This document shows, piece after piece, positions 1-9,607 of a DNA stretch of 64,000 bases. A program made the position numbers and the translations under genes. Source of the stretch: Bacillus sp. FJAT-50079. GTDB lineage: Bacteria; Bacillota; Bacilli; Bacillales; Bacillaceae_C. The first letter of the stretch is position 1. Each line of letters starts with the position of its first letter. The notes under the pieces are model-generated. The model was not told where the DNA came from and ran no database searches. It saw only the letters and a program-made list of their open reading frames with translations. The stretch covers positions 310,001-374,000 of the forward strand of contig NZ_JAGYPD010000006.1 in assembly GCF_018343515.1 (NCBI RefSeq), in the 5' to 3' direction.

Positions 1-833
1 GTTCAGTCATCCTCGTATTTATTTTATTTTTATTAACGAGGTGGCTTGGGAAAAAACAGCTATCCCATTTATCGTTTTTTGAATATGTGGCGGGGATTAC
101 AATTGGGAGCATTGCTGCGGAAATATCAACAGGATTGGAAACGAACTTTTTCCATGGTCTATATAGCTTGCTTATTTGGACAGCTATTCCTTTTGTTGCT
201 GGAATCCTTGCAATAAAAAGCAAGCGTGCCAGAAAATTTATTGAGGGAGAGGCAACAGTAATCATAAAGGATGGAAAGATCCAAGAAGAAAATTTAACGA
301 AAGAAAAATATTCTGTTGATGAATTATTACAATTATTAAGAAATAAAAATGCTTTCCAAGTTGCTGATGTTGAGTTCGCAGTTCTAGAAACAAACGGGGA
401 GCTAAATGTAATGCTGAAAAAAGAAAAACAACCGTTAACGGCTTCCGATCTGCAAATGGATGTCCCACCTACAAAAGTTCCCCAATCCGTGATTAAAGAA
501 GGAAAAATTATGGATGCACCGCTTGCGGAAAGCGGTTATAATCGAGCGTGGCTCGAAGTAGAGCTGGAAAAATTAAATGTGGCTCTAGATAATGTGTACA
601 TTGGACAAATTGATTGCAACGGTCAGCTAACGGTCGATGTATATGATGATCAAATCAGTATACCAACGCCACAAGTTAAGCCACTTTTATTAGCAGCTTT
701 AAAAAAATGCCAAGCTGATTTAGAATCATATGCTCTTGAAACCGATTCGATAGAAGCAAAAGAAATGTATAAAAGAAATGCTGGTATTGTTGAGCAAATC
801 ATTGCAAAGTCGAGCCGTTTTCTAACCCCATGA
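1..833 (+). CDS. DUF421 (YetF/YrbG-type) membrane protein, 5'-truncated by window edge
   Basis: The frame is open from base 3, so the start lies outside the window. The visible part begins in a hydrophobic helix followed by RWLGKKQLSHLSFFEYVAG, the conserved loop of DUF421 proteins, then a second hydrophobic stretch and about 180 soluble residues that form two similar sub-domains, as usual for this family. A GTG at 87 would give only the C-terminal part and is not the real start. The function of DUF421 proteins is unsettled; the family is thought to be membrane-anchored and many members are sporulation or stress linked. A second DUF421 gene lies at 46464-47168. The gene ends at a hairpin shared with the convergent ABC-F gene. 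Confidence 0.85.
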   Translation, partial: SVILVFILFLLTRWLGKKQLSHLSFFEYVAGITIGSIAAEISTGLETNFFHGLYSLLIWTAIPFVAGILAIKSKRARKFIEGEATVIIKDGKIQEENLTKEKYSVDELLQLLRNKNAFQVADVEFAVLETNGELNVMLKKEKQPLTASDLQMDVPPTKVPQSVIKEGKIMDAPLAESGYNRAWLEVELEKLNVALDNVYIGQIDCNGQLTVDVYDDQISIPTPQVKPLLLAALKKCQADLESYALETDSIEAKEMYKRNAGIVEQIIAKSSRFLTP

Positions 834-835
834 AA

Positions 836-868
836 AAACCCTGAGGAGTAAAAATGACCTCAGGGTTT
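836..868. terminator. Bidirectional rho-independent terminator
   Basis: An 11-bp perfect stem (AAACCCTGAGG at 836-846, CCTCAGGGTTT at 858-868) separates the convergent DUF421 and ABC-F genes. A and T runs on the two sides let it serve both strands. Confidence 0.85.
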
Positions 869-872
869 CGTA

Positions 873-2495
<1,623 letters not shown>

Positions 2496-2669
2496 TCACA
2501 CAACCTCCAAAATATCATTATCCAAAATATTATAGCATGTTTATGTTGGAAGCGCCCGATATAATCATTTATGATCCTAATCTAGTAGCTAATTCCGGTA
2601 TTTTCCAAACGAATTTGGATTATTCCCCTTGATGACGTATAATAGGTATAGTAAAAGGAGGGATCTTGC

Positions 2670-2852
2670 TTGGCTTATAGAAGAGGACCTCAGGAGCCTA
2701 TCCCTGAAGAAGAAACTGTGATTTGGAAATGTACAAATCCAGAATGCACTTGTTGGATGAGGGATGCCTTCTCCACAGACGAAAAAACTGTGTGCCCAAT
2801 TTGTAAATCAGAAATGGAAAAAGGAACAAAGGTTTTACCAGTTATTAGCTAA
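2670..2852 (+). CDS. ydjO: YdjO-like small zinc-ribbon protein
   Basis: A 60-residue acidic protein with two Cys pairs, CTNPECTCW and CPICKSEM, spaced like a rubredoxin/zinc-ribbon knuckle. The size and the pattern of a charged N-terminus, WxC-x4-C and then CPxC match B. subtilis YdjO, described as cold-inducible. The start is TTG at 2670, placed 6 nt after a strong AAAGGAGGG ribosome binding site; no ATG is available in frame. It is monocistronic, ends at a hairpin at 2872-2894, and its function is unknown. Confidence 0.75.
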   Translation: MAYRRGPQEPIPEEETVIWKCTNPECTCWMRDAFSTDEKTVCPICKSEMEKGTKVLPVIS

Positions 2853-2871
2853 TAAATAGATGGAAACAAAG

Positions 2872-2900
2872 ACAACGCTCTTTACGAGGGTTGTTTTTGT
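2872..2900 (+). terminator. Terminator after ydjO-like gene
   Basis: ACAACGCTC (2872-2880) pairs with GAGGGTTGT (2886-2894) with one G-T pair, followed by a T-rich tract. Confidence 0.75.
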
Positions 2901-3002
2901 TTTGTTTTAAAATAACAATTGGAAGCATCTCCGATTTTTCATACATCTTTTATCCCTTAGTTGGGGATATCAATAGTAGAGAATGGAAAGGGATGATATG
3001 AC

Positions 3003-4562
3003 ATGAATGCACGCGATGAGAAGGGGAATGTTCCACAATCGTACTGGTTAGAATCAACGAAGCTTGAATCATTTTCCCCGCTTAAGAAAGATATAGAAGT
3101 TGAGGTTGCGATTATTGGCGGGGGGATAACTGGAATTACAACGGCATACAAGCTAATGAAAGAAGGTTTCCGTGTTGCTATATTTGAAGCAAGTACATTG
3201 TTAAATGGAACAACTGGGCATACGACTGCAAAAATTACGGCACAGCACGGTTTGATTTATGATCAGCTTATTCAGCAATTAGGGGAGGATGGAGCGAAGC
3301 TGTATTATGAAGCTAACGCGCAAGCAGCTGAGTTTATAAAAGAAACCATCAATCAATATCAAATTGATTGTCAATTTCAGCATGAGGATGCTTACATTTA
3401 TACAAACGAAAATACTGAAGTTGAAAAACTTAAACGAGAAGCGGAAGCGTACGAAAGATTAGGGATTGAAGGTGGATTTACAAACGAAATCCCATTGGAC
3501 ATTCCAGTAAAAGCAGCGGTTGTAATGAAGGGGCAGGCTCAATTTCATCCATTACATTATTTAACAAAGCTCATTCACTATATAAAGGAAAATGGGGGAG
3601 AAATATACGAACAATCCGTTGCTACTCATATGGAGGACGGTGATGTAGCAACAGTGTTTTTTAGAGACGGACATAAAGTTAGAGCGAAATACGTTGTTTC
3701 TGCCTCACATTTTCCGTTTCACGATGGGCAAGGCTATTTTACCAGACTTTATCCAAAACGTTCTTATGTCATCGCAGTCAAAGCAGAAAATCCCTATCCA
3801 GGCGGTATGTATATTAGCGCTGGACAACCAACCCGCTCGATTCGCTCTGTCACAATTGAAGATGAAGAAATACTGCTTGTTACGGGGGCAGGGCATAAAA
3901 CAGGTCAAGGCATCCCAGAAGTGGAGCATTATGATGCATTGGAAACATTTGCCTCACAAACATTAGGGGCGACAGACATTATGTATCGCTGGTCAGCCCA
4001 AGACTTAGAAACTCCTGATCACGTTCCATACATTGGGCGTATCTCTGAAGGACATGAAAATATATTTGTTGCAACGGGATTTAAAAAATGGGGGATGACG
4101 ACGAGCACGATTGCCGCTCTTTTAATCACCGACCTTATAAAAGGGAAAAAGAATCACTATGCCGGTTTATTTTCTCCGGCGCGTTTTCACGCAAATCCCG
4201 GGCTAAAAAATGTTATAAAGGAAAATCTTAATGTTGCCGCTCATTTAATTGGTGGTAAGTTTGATCGGCCGGATAAAGAATTAAAAGATATAAAAGCGGG
4301 CGAGGGAGCAGCCATAACGATGAAAGGTGGCAGGGCAGGCGCTTATAAAAATGAAAATGGCGAGCTATTCATCGTTGACACTGCATGTACGCATATGGGA
4401 TGTGAGGTTCATTGGAATAGTGGCGATCGCACGTGGGATTGTCCGTGCCATGGCTCAAGATTTTCCTACGAAGGAGAAGTCATGGAGGGACCGGCCGAGC
4501 GACCATTGAAAAGAATTGATCCAGATGCCATTGATTATTCGACTTCATCAAGAACAATCTAG
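3003..4562 (+). CDS. yhfW: FAD-dependent oxidoreductase with C-terminal Rieske domain (YhfW)
   Basis: 519 residues. The N-terminal DAO-type FAD fold begins with VAIIGGGITGITTAYKL near residue 36. The C-terminal Rieske [2Fe-2S] domain has both ligand motifs: CTH at about 462-464 and CPCH at about 480-483. The domain order and length are those of B. subtilis YhfW. No signal peptide or membrane helix is seen, so it should be cytosolic. The amine or thiol substrate is unknown. The start ATG at 3003 is preceded by a purine-rich stretch (AAAGGGATGA). It is monocistronic and ends at a long hairpin; the 52-bp repeat array lies downstream. Confidence 0.9.
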   Translation: MNARDEKGNVPQSYWLESTKLESFSPLKKDIEVEVAIIGGGITGITTAYKLMKEGFRVAIFEASTLLNGTTGHTTAKITAQHGLIYDQLIQQLGEDGAKLYYEANAQAAEFIKETINQYQIDCQFQHEDAYIYTNENTEVEKLKREAEAYERLGIEGGFTNEIPLDIPVKAAVVMKGQAQFHPLHYLTKLIHYIKENGGEIYEQSVATHMEDGDVATVFFRDGHKVRAKYVVSASHFPFHDGQGYFTRLYPKRSYVIAVKAENPYPGGMYISAGQPTRSIRSVTIEDEEILLVTGAGHKTGQGIPEVEHYDALETFASQTLGATDIMYRWSAQDLETPDHVPYIGRISEGHENIFVATGFKKWGMTTSTIAALLITDLIKGKKNHYAGLFSPARFHANPGLKNVIKENLNVAAHLIGGKFDRPDKELKDIKAGEGAAITMKGGRAGAYKNENGELFIVDTACTHMGCEVHWNSGDRTWDCPCHGSRFSYEGEVMEGPAERPLKRIDPDAIDYSTSSRTI

Positions 4563-4567
4563 AAAAA

Positions 4568-4602
4568 ACAAGCTGCCGATGAGACTCTCATCAGCAGCTT
4601 GT
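4568..4602. terminator. Hairpin after yhfW
   Basis: ACAAGCTGC (4568-4576) pairs with GCAGCTTGT (4594-4602), extended inward by GATGAG/CTCATC around a 3-nt loop. The T tract after it is weak, so termination efficiency is uncertain. Confidence 0.65.
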
Positions 4603-4668
4603 CCTATTGAATGATATTTTTTCAGAAATCGCCCTCATATCCCGCGACCATTGTTATTTGCGGTAATC

Positions 4669-5165
4669 TGTCCAAAAGGCAGCGTCTAATGGACGGCAAA
4701 CGCTGCTTTTAGTGAACCCTTGTCCAATAGCAGTCGTCTAAAGGATAGAAGTAGCTGCCTTTTATGAAACCTTGTCCAATAGCAGTCGTCTAAAGGACAG
4801 AAGTGTCTACTCTTTATGAAACCCTGTCCAATAGCGGTCACCTAAAGGACAGAAGTAGCTACTTTTTATGAAACCCTGTCCAATAGCGGTCACCTAAAGG
4901 ACAGAAGTAGCTACTTTATATGAACCCTTGTCCAATAGCGGTCGCCTAAAGGACAGAAGTATCTACTTTTTATGAAACCCTGTCCAATAGCGGTCACCTA
5001 AAGGACAGAAGTAGCTACTTTATATGAACCCTTGTCCAATAGCAGTCGTCTAAAGGACAGAAGTAGCTGCTTTTTATGAACCCTTGTCCAATAGCGAGTG
5101 CCTAATAGACAGAAGTCGCAGCTTTTTATAAAACCTTGTTCATAAGCGATACTGCCTAATTATTT
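4669..5165. repeat. 52-bp tandem repeat array A (about nine units plus a fragment)
   Basis: Units start with TGTCC at 4669, 4721, 4773, 4825, 4877, 4929, 4981, 5033, 5085 and 5137, so every step is exactly 52 bp. Each unit holds a TGTCC...GGACA inverted pair with a 17-nt interior and, in the central copies, a second dyad AAGTAGCTACTT. The first and last units are more diverged, as expected at array edges. 52 is not a multiple of 3 and the units contain stops, so this is non-coding. It fills the gap between the convergent yhfW and msrA genes. There are no unique spacers, so it is not CRISPR. Confidence 0.93.
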
Positions 5166-5192
5166 TTTCATATAAGCCAATCATAATCGATT

Positions 5193-5735
5193 TTAACGTA
5201 CTGTGTCTTTTTCCCAGTGTTCACTAATAAATTGATCGCGCCCTGATTTTTCTCGATCTTCTATATAATGTGCTCTGTTTTTCTTATAATAGTCTTGATG
5301 ATATTCCTCAGCACGATAAAATGTTGATGCTTGTAAAATTTCAGTAACAATTGGTTTATCAAATTTTCCACTATTTTCAAGCTGTGTTTTCGATTTTACC
5401 GCTTCTAATTTTTGCTCTTCGTTATGGAAGAAGATGGCCGCACGGTAAGAATCGCCGCGATCGTGGAATTGTCCGCCTGCATCTGTTGGATCAATTTGCT
5501 GCCAGAAAATCTCCAACAGTTTCTCATAAGGGAAGAGCGTCGGATCGTAACTAATTTGAACAACTTCATAATGCCCTGAGTTTCCCGCCTTTACATCTTC
5601 ATATGTCGGGTTTTCAATATGTCCCCCCATATATCCGGAGATCACAGAATCGATCCCATCCCATTGATCAAAAGGTTTTACCATGCACCAAAAACATCCA
5701 CCTGCGAATGTTGCAATTTCTAAATTGTTTGTCAT
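5193..5735 (-). CDS. msrA: Peptide-methionine (S)-S-oxide reductase MsrA
   Basis: 180 residues. It reduces the S-epimer of methionine sulfoxide in proteins and free methionine sulfoxide. The catalytic motif GCFWC is at 13-17, with Cys14 as nucleophile. Conserved GYMGG, GHYEVVQ and [11 protein letters not shown] segments follow. No MsrB domain is fused, unlike in many firmicutes. It starts 12 nt after the stop of the NSS-type transporter on the same strand with a good AAGGGGAG site, so the two are probably co-transcribed. It is cytosolic. Confidence 0.95.
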   Translation of the reverse strand: MTNNLEIATFAGGCFWCMVKPFDQWDGIDSVISGYMGGHIENPTYEDVKAGNSGHYEVVQISYDPTLFPYEKLLEIFWQQIDPTDAGGQFHDRGDSYRAAIFFHNEEQKLEAVKSKTQLENSGKFDKPIVTEILQASTFYRAEEYHQDYYKKNRAHYIEDREKSGRDQFISEHWEKDTVR

Positions 5736-5747
5736 TTTGGACTCCCC

Positions 5748-7118
5748 TTATAAAAACATTTTTTTCAACCAGTTCCAAACTCCAATTACATCTAAAAATA
5801 CTATAATGATTGCTGCTGGAGCAATGAATCGAATTAAAAAGTACCAAATAGAAAAGATGAATTTTTTATATCCTGTGCCCGTGGTTAATTCGGTAAAAAG
5901 CCAGCTTCTTGGAATGCGATACGCTGTAAAGATCGAAATGCCAAGAGCGCCGAGAGGCAACAAAATATTTGATACAAGAAAGTCGGCAATATCGAAAATC
6001 GATCGATCAAAAAGTTGGACGTCTGCCAAAATTCCGAATGATAATGCTGAAGGAATGCCGGCAACGAAGATAAGCAAACCGATTATCCAACTTACTTTCT
6101 TTCGCTTTTTCTCATTATCTTTTGCAAAAGCTGCTACAAAGATTTCAAGCATAGAAAATGCTGATGTGAGTGTAGCGAATAAAAATAGTAAAAGAAAAAT
6201 GCTTAAAAAGACAATTCCAAATGGCATTTGGTTAAACACAGCTGGCAGGACAACGAATAATAATCCTGGGCCTTCAGTCGGTTCCATTCCGAGCGAAAAC
6301 ACGGCTGGAAAAATAGCTAGTCCAGCGAATAGGGAAATGAAAAGATTCATTACTACGATGACGGATGCTGATTTTGGCAAACTTTCTTCTTTACCCAAAT
6401 AAGAACTGTACGTCACCATCACCGAATTTCCAACGCTTAATGCGAAAAACGATTGACCTAACGCATATAGGATCGTGGCCGAAGTCAAAGCCGTAAAATC
6501 AGGTAAAAGAAAAAACTTCACGCCTTCTAATGAATTTTCCAGCGTTAATGAACGAATAATTAGGATAAGAAATGAAATAAATAATGCCGGCATCATAATT
6601 TGATTAGCTCGTTCAATTCCATTTTGAATGCCTCTAGCAACGACCCATATTGTGATCACTATAAAGAGAAACTGTGCTCCGACAGCAATCATTGGAGATG
6701 AAATTAATTCGGAAAACAATTGTCCATATTGTGCTTCGGTTAAATTAGCTAATCCACCGCTAAGCGCTTGAAATAAATAAACAATGATCCAACCGCCAAC
6801 GACGCTGTAAAAAGATAATAAAATAAAGCTTGTAGCTAACCCCATTTTACCTAATAAATCCCATGATGTTTTTGGAGCAAGTTTCCGGTAGGCATTGATT
6901 GCATCTTGCTGCGAGCCACGTCCGATTGTAAATTCAGCAAGCAGGATAGGCATGCCAACTAATAAAGTAAATAAAATAAAAATAACAAAAAATGCGCCTC
7001 CCCCCGAAGTTCCAGCGACATAAGGGAATTTCCAAATTGCTCCCAGTCCAATCGCAGAACCCGCAGCGGCAAGGATAAAACCTAATCTTGATGACCATTG
7101 CTCTCGTTGTTGTTTCAT
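5748..7118 (-). CDS. Sodium-dependent amino-acid transporter, NSS/SNF family
   Basis: 456 residues with about 11 predicted membrane helices. The N-terminal [23 protein letters not shown] matches the unwound first helix of LeuT/MhsT-type neurotransmitter:sodium symporters, where Na+ and substrate bind. The length fits the bacterial 11-helix MhsT-like branch (B. subtilis YocR/YhdH). The substrate is probably a neutral or aromatic amino acid, but it cannot be read from sequence. It is the first gene of a likely two-gene unit with msrA. The start ATG at 7118 is preceded by AAAGGAGAG. Confidence 0.9.
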   Translation of the reverse strand: MKQQREQWSSRLGFILAAAGSAIGLGAIWKFPYVAGTSGGGAFFVIFILFTLLVGMPILLAEFTIGRGSQQDAINAYRKLAPKTSWDLLGKMGLATSFILLSFYSVVGGWIIVYLFQALSGGLANLTEAQYGQLFSELISSPMIAVGAQFLFIVITIWVVARGIQNGIERANQIMMPALFISFLILIIRSLTLENSLEGVKFFLLPDFTALTSATILYALGQSFFALSVGNSVMVTYSSYLGKEESLPKSASVIVVMNLFISLFAGLAIFPAVFSLGMEPTEGPGLLFVVLPAVFNQMPFGIVFLSIFLLLFLFATLTSAFSMLEIFVAAFAKDNEKKRKKVSWIIGLLIFVAGIPSALSFGILADVQLFDRSIFDIADFLVSNILLPLGALGISIFTAYRIPRSWLFTELTTGTGYKKFIFSIWYFLIRFIAPAAIIIVFLDVIGVWNWLKKMFL

Positions 7119-7321
7119 TCAAACTCTCCTTTAAAAATCAAAAATTGCTTTGACTATCCCTTATCATAAAGATTTCGACGCGAATAGACAATATTAATGA
7201 ACAATAAAATAACATTTTCCTTTCATTGCTAAGCTCAAACAAAGTATAACGATCCTGAACAAAGCAAACAATATGACTGTTCCAATCAAATGGACAATGT
7301 GCATGAAAGGAGAGTTTTGAC

Positions 7322-7576
7322 ATGAGAAACATGAAAAATAGAAATTCAAATAAAATGTGGGTATCAATCTTAGCACCAATTGCAGTAAGTGCTGCGGTCT
7401 ACGGGCTTCGGAAATATATGAATGGAAAGCTACTTCGTCCAGTTCAAAATATGATGAATAAAGCAACGAGCGGCGGAATGGCAAATATGTCGATGGGTAG
7501 TGCATTGGCGGAATTTTCCAAGGAACTAATGCCGGGCACGATGAAGACTGGGAAATCCCAAAACACGTCAAAATAA
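7322..7576 (+). CDS. Small membrane protein of unknown function
   Basis: 84 residues with a basic N-terminus (MRNMKNRNSNK), one hydrophobic helix at roughly 12-28 and a Met-rich tail (MANMSMGSA). A strong AAAGGAG lies 9 nt before the ATG. It ends at the hairpin at 7591. It may belong to the short Bacillus YrzQ/DUF3918-like proteins, but I cannot confirm this, and function is unknown. Translation looks real: the RBS is good and the codon use is like its neighbours. Confidence 0.6.
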   Translation: MRNMKNRNSNKMWVSILAPIAVSAAVYGLRKYMNGKLLRPVQNMMNKATSGGMANMSMGSALAEFSKELMPGTMKTGKSQNTSK

Positions 7577-7590
7577 CTTCTTTCACAAAT

Positions 7591-7639
7591 GGGGCTGTCC
7601 TAAAGTCAAACTCTTATTGACTTTGAATAGCCCCTTTTT
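7591..7639 (+). terminator. Compound hairpin/terminator (left end of repeat element copy 1)
   Basis: GGGGCT (7591-7596) pairs with AGCCCC (7629-7634), and AAAGTCAA (7602-7609) pairs with TTGACTTT (7617-7624); a T5 run follows. It ends the preceding small gene and also forms the first part of the composite repeat element seen again at 19.3 kb and 39.1 kb. Confidence 0.75.
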
Positions 7640-7760
7640 GCTCAGGTTGTTATCGATCCCCTTGATAGCCTATTTACGCCATTTTGGTAAATCGAACTAC
7701 GTCAGATTGCCCCTCACCGGCAAAAAATCCCCAATAAGATCAATCGAACGCACGATATTA
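7591..7760 (+). repeat. Composite hairpin + 52-bp repeat element, copy 1 (short)
   Basis: The hairpin is followed by the conserved spacer CCCCTTGATAG...TATTTACGCCATT, then ATCGAAC-containing repeat starts at 7691 and 7743, 52 bp apart. The unit carries the same GCCCCTCACCGGCAAAA segment as the large array at 39.2 kb. The rest of the 7577-7879 gap holds no gene that I can support. Confidence 0.8.
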
Positions 7761-7866
7761 TCATAAGTCCAATTCCTATTTATATGGAAAAACGAAAAAT
7801 TAAAAAATCAAATCGATGGGATGACAATTCATTTTTTGTATTCTAATATGGAAGGAGGTAAGAAAG

Positions 7867-7953
7867 ATGGGGGAATTCGATGAGGAGAGTATTATACATA
7901 TTAAAACCGTATCGGCTTGCGATGTTCGTCGCATGGGGACTTATGCTTATTGA
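7867..7953 (+). CDS. Possible 28-codon leader ORF overlapping the exporter start
   Basis: The best ribosome binding site here (GGAAGGAGGT, 7851-7860) is correctly spaced for the ATG at 7867, not for the exporter ATG at 7880, which lies in another reading frame. The 7867 frame runs 28 codons to TGA at 7951-7953, overlapping the first 24 exporter codons. It could be a translated leader, as with BmrB upstream of bmrCD, or a chance frame. Evidence is RBS position only. Confidence 0.3.
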   Translation: MGEFDEESIIHIKTVSACDVRRMGTYAY

Positions 7954-9607
7954 GCTTCTAGTTGAGCTTTGGCACCCACTATTTATGGCGAAAATCATTG
8001 ATGAAGGGATCATAAAAGGGGATATGGGTGAAGTGATGAAATGGGGAGGAATTATGATCGGTCTGTCGATGTTTAGCTTTGCGGCAGGGATCACCAACTC
8101 TTTTTTCTCTTCATATGTTAGTCAAGGCTTCGGCTTTGATGTGCGGGCATCGGTCTTTAAAAAAATTCAAACGTTTTCATTTCATCAATTAGGCCAATTC
8201 CAAACATCCTCACTCATTACTAGGCTAACAAATGATGTTACTCAAATTCAAAATACCATTTTCATGAGTTTGCGAATTGCGATGCGGGCACCGTTATTAA
8301 TTATTGGGGGAGCAACAATGGCATTGCTCGTCAATGTAAAATTGGCCCTGTTTCTCGTATTCCCAATCCCATTACTCATTATCTTGCTTATATGGATGAT
8401 GAATCGCAGCGGAAAGATGTTTCGTTTCGTTCAAGAAAGACTCGATAAAGTGAATAACATTATGCAAGAGAACCTAACGAGTATGAGATTGATTAAAGCA
8501 TTTATTAGAAAAAAATATGAAGAAGGCCGATTTAACAAGGCGAACGCAAACTTACGTGATCAAACGGTGAAAGCATTGCGATTAGTTGAACTCGTTGCCC
8601 CGATTCTTTTATTCGTTATGAATGTTGGAATTTTAGCGATTCTGTGGTTCGGAGCGATCGAAGTAAATCAATCAAATGTGAAAGTAGGCGAAGTGGTTGC
8701 AATCGTTAATTATGGCTTTCGGGTTACGTCGGCATTATCAATCTTAACATGGATTATTATGGCGATTTCCAGAGGAAGAGCCTCTGCACAAAGGATTTCT
8801 GAAGTACTTGAAGTAAAAGAGGCGGAAATAAAACGAATAAACGATAACGAGAAGTGCATCTGTTCTGGGGAGGTCGAATTTCAACATGTTAGTTTTACCT
8901 ATCCAGCAACAAACGAGCAAGTATTATCCAATCTTACCTTTACAGTGAAGTCGAGAGAAACCGTTGCAGTGATGGGAGCGACGGGTTCAGGAAAAACGAC
9001 GCTTTTCCAACTCATTCCGAGACTATATGAAGCGACGAGCGGAAATATATTGATTGATGGAATTGATATTAGCAAGTTGCCAGTTGAATCGTTACGACAT
9101 GCGATTGGTTTTGTTCCGCAAGAATCGATATTGTTCACTGGTTCAGTTAGAAATAATATTGCATGGGGAAAAGAAGATGCTTCGATGGAAGAAATTATTC
9201 AATGTGCTAAAGATGCCCAAATCCATAATACAATCATAAAGCTGCCACAACAATATGAAACGAAAATTGGGCAAAAAGGAGTGAATTTATCGGGAGGACA
9301 AAAACAAAGATTGGCAATTGCAAGGGCATTAATCCGCAAGCCGACTTTGCTTTTTTTAGATGATAGTACGAGCGCTCTTGATTTAAAAACGGAAGCCAAT
9401 TTATTGGCTGCACTTGAAAAGTATCATTGTACAACCTTTATTATTACGCAAAAAATTGCAACTGCTATGAAAGCAGATCAAATCTTGCTCCTCGAAGATG
9501 GAAAATTAATTGCAAATGGTACCCATGAGCATTTATTCGCAAACTCCGGATTGTATCGCGACATATATAAGTCACAATTTACAAAGGGGGAGGTTGCAAA
9601 TGGCTAA
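7880..9607 (+). CDS. Heterodimeric ABC exporter half-transporter with degenerate ATP site (YfiB-like)
   Basis: 575 residues: an N-terminal six-helix ABC exporter membrane domain (about 1-310) and a C-terminal nucleotide-binding domain. Walker A is GATGSGKTT and the signature is LSGGQ, but the residue after the Walker B aspartate is Asp instead of the catalytic Glu (FLDDSTSALD), and the switch His is Gln (TQKIATAMKADQ). This is the pattern of the non-hydrolysing half in asymmetric exporters such as BmrC/BmrD, TM287/288 and YfiB/YfiC. The next gene overlaps it by 8 nt and supplies the complementary half. It probably exports lipophilic compounds or drugs at the plasma membrane. The ATG at 7880 is the only start giving a normal N-terminus (MRRVLYILKPY). 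Confidence 0.88.
   Translation: MRRVLYILKPYRLAMFVAWGLMLIELLVELWHPLFMAKIIDEGIIKGDMGEVMKWGGIMIGLSMFSFAAGITNSFFSSYVSQGFGFDVRASVFKKIQTFSFHQLGQFQTSSLITRLTNDVTQIQNTIFMSLRIAMRAPLLIIGGATMALLVNVKLALFLVFPIPLLIILLIWMMNRSGKMFRFVQERLDKVNNIMQENLTSMRLIKAFIRKKYEEGRFNKANANLRDQTVKALRLVELVAPILLFVMNVGILAILWFGAIEVNQSNVKVGEVVAIVNYGFRVTSALSILTWIIMAISRGRASAQRISEVLEVKEAEIKRINDNEKCICSGEVEFQHVSFTYPATNEQVLSNLTFTVKSRETVAVMGATGSGKTTLFQLIPRLYEATSGNILIDGIDISKLPVESLRHAIGFVPQESILFTGSVRNNIAWGKEDASMEEIIQCAKDAQIHNTIIKLPQQYETKIGQKGVNLSGGQKQRLAIARALIRKPTLLFLDDSTSALDLKTEANLLAALEKYHCTTFIITQKIATAMKADQILLLEDGKLIANGTHEHLFANSGLYRDIYKSQFTKGEVANG

Noticed and set aside
5683-6402. 239-codon plus-strand frame
   Set aside because: Antisense to the NSS transporter, which has clear family motifs. 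Lys- and Asn-rich content is that of an opposite-strand shadow.
9510-9599. 30-codon N-terminal extension of the second ABC half
   Set aside because: It lies inside the first ABC gene without an RBS. ATG 9600 has GGGGGAGG at the right distance.
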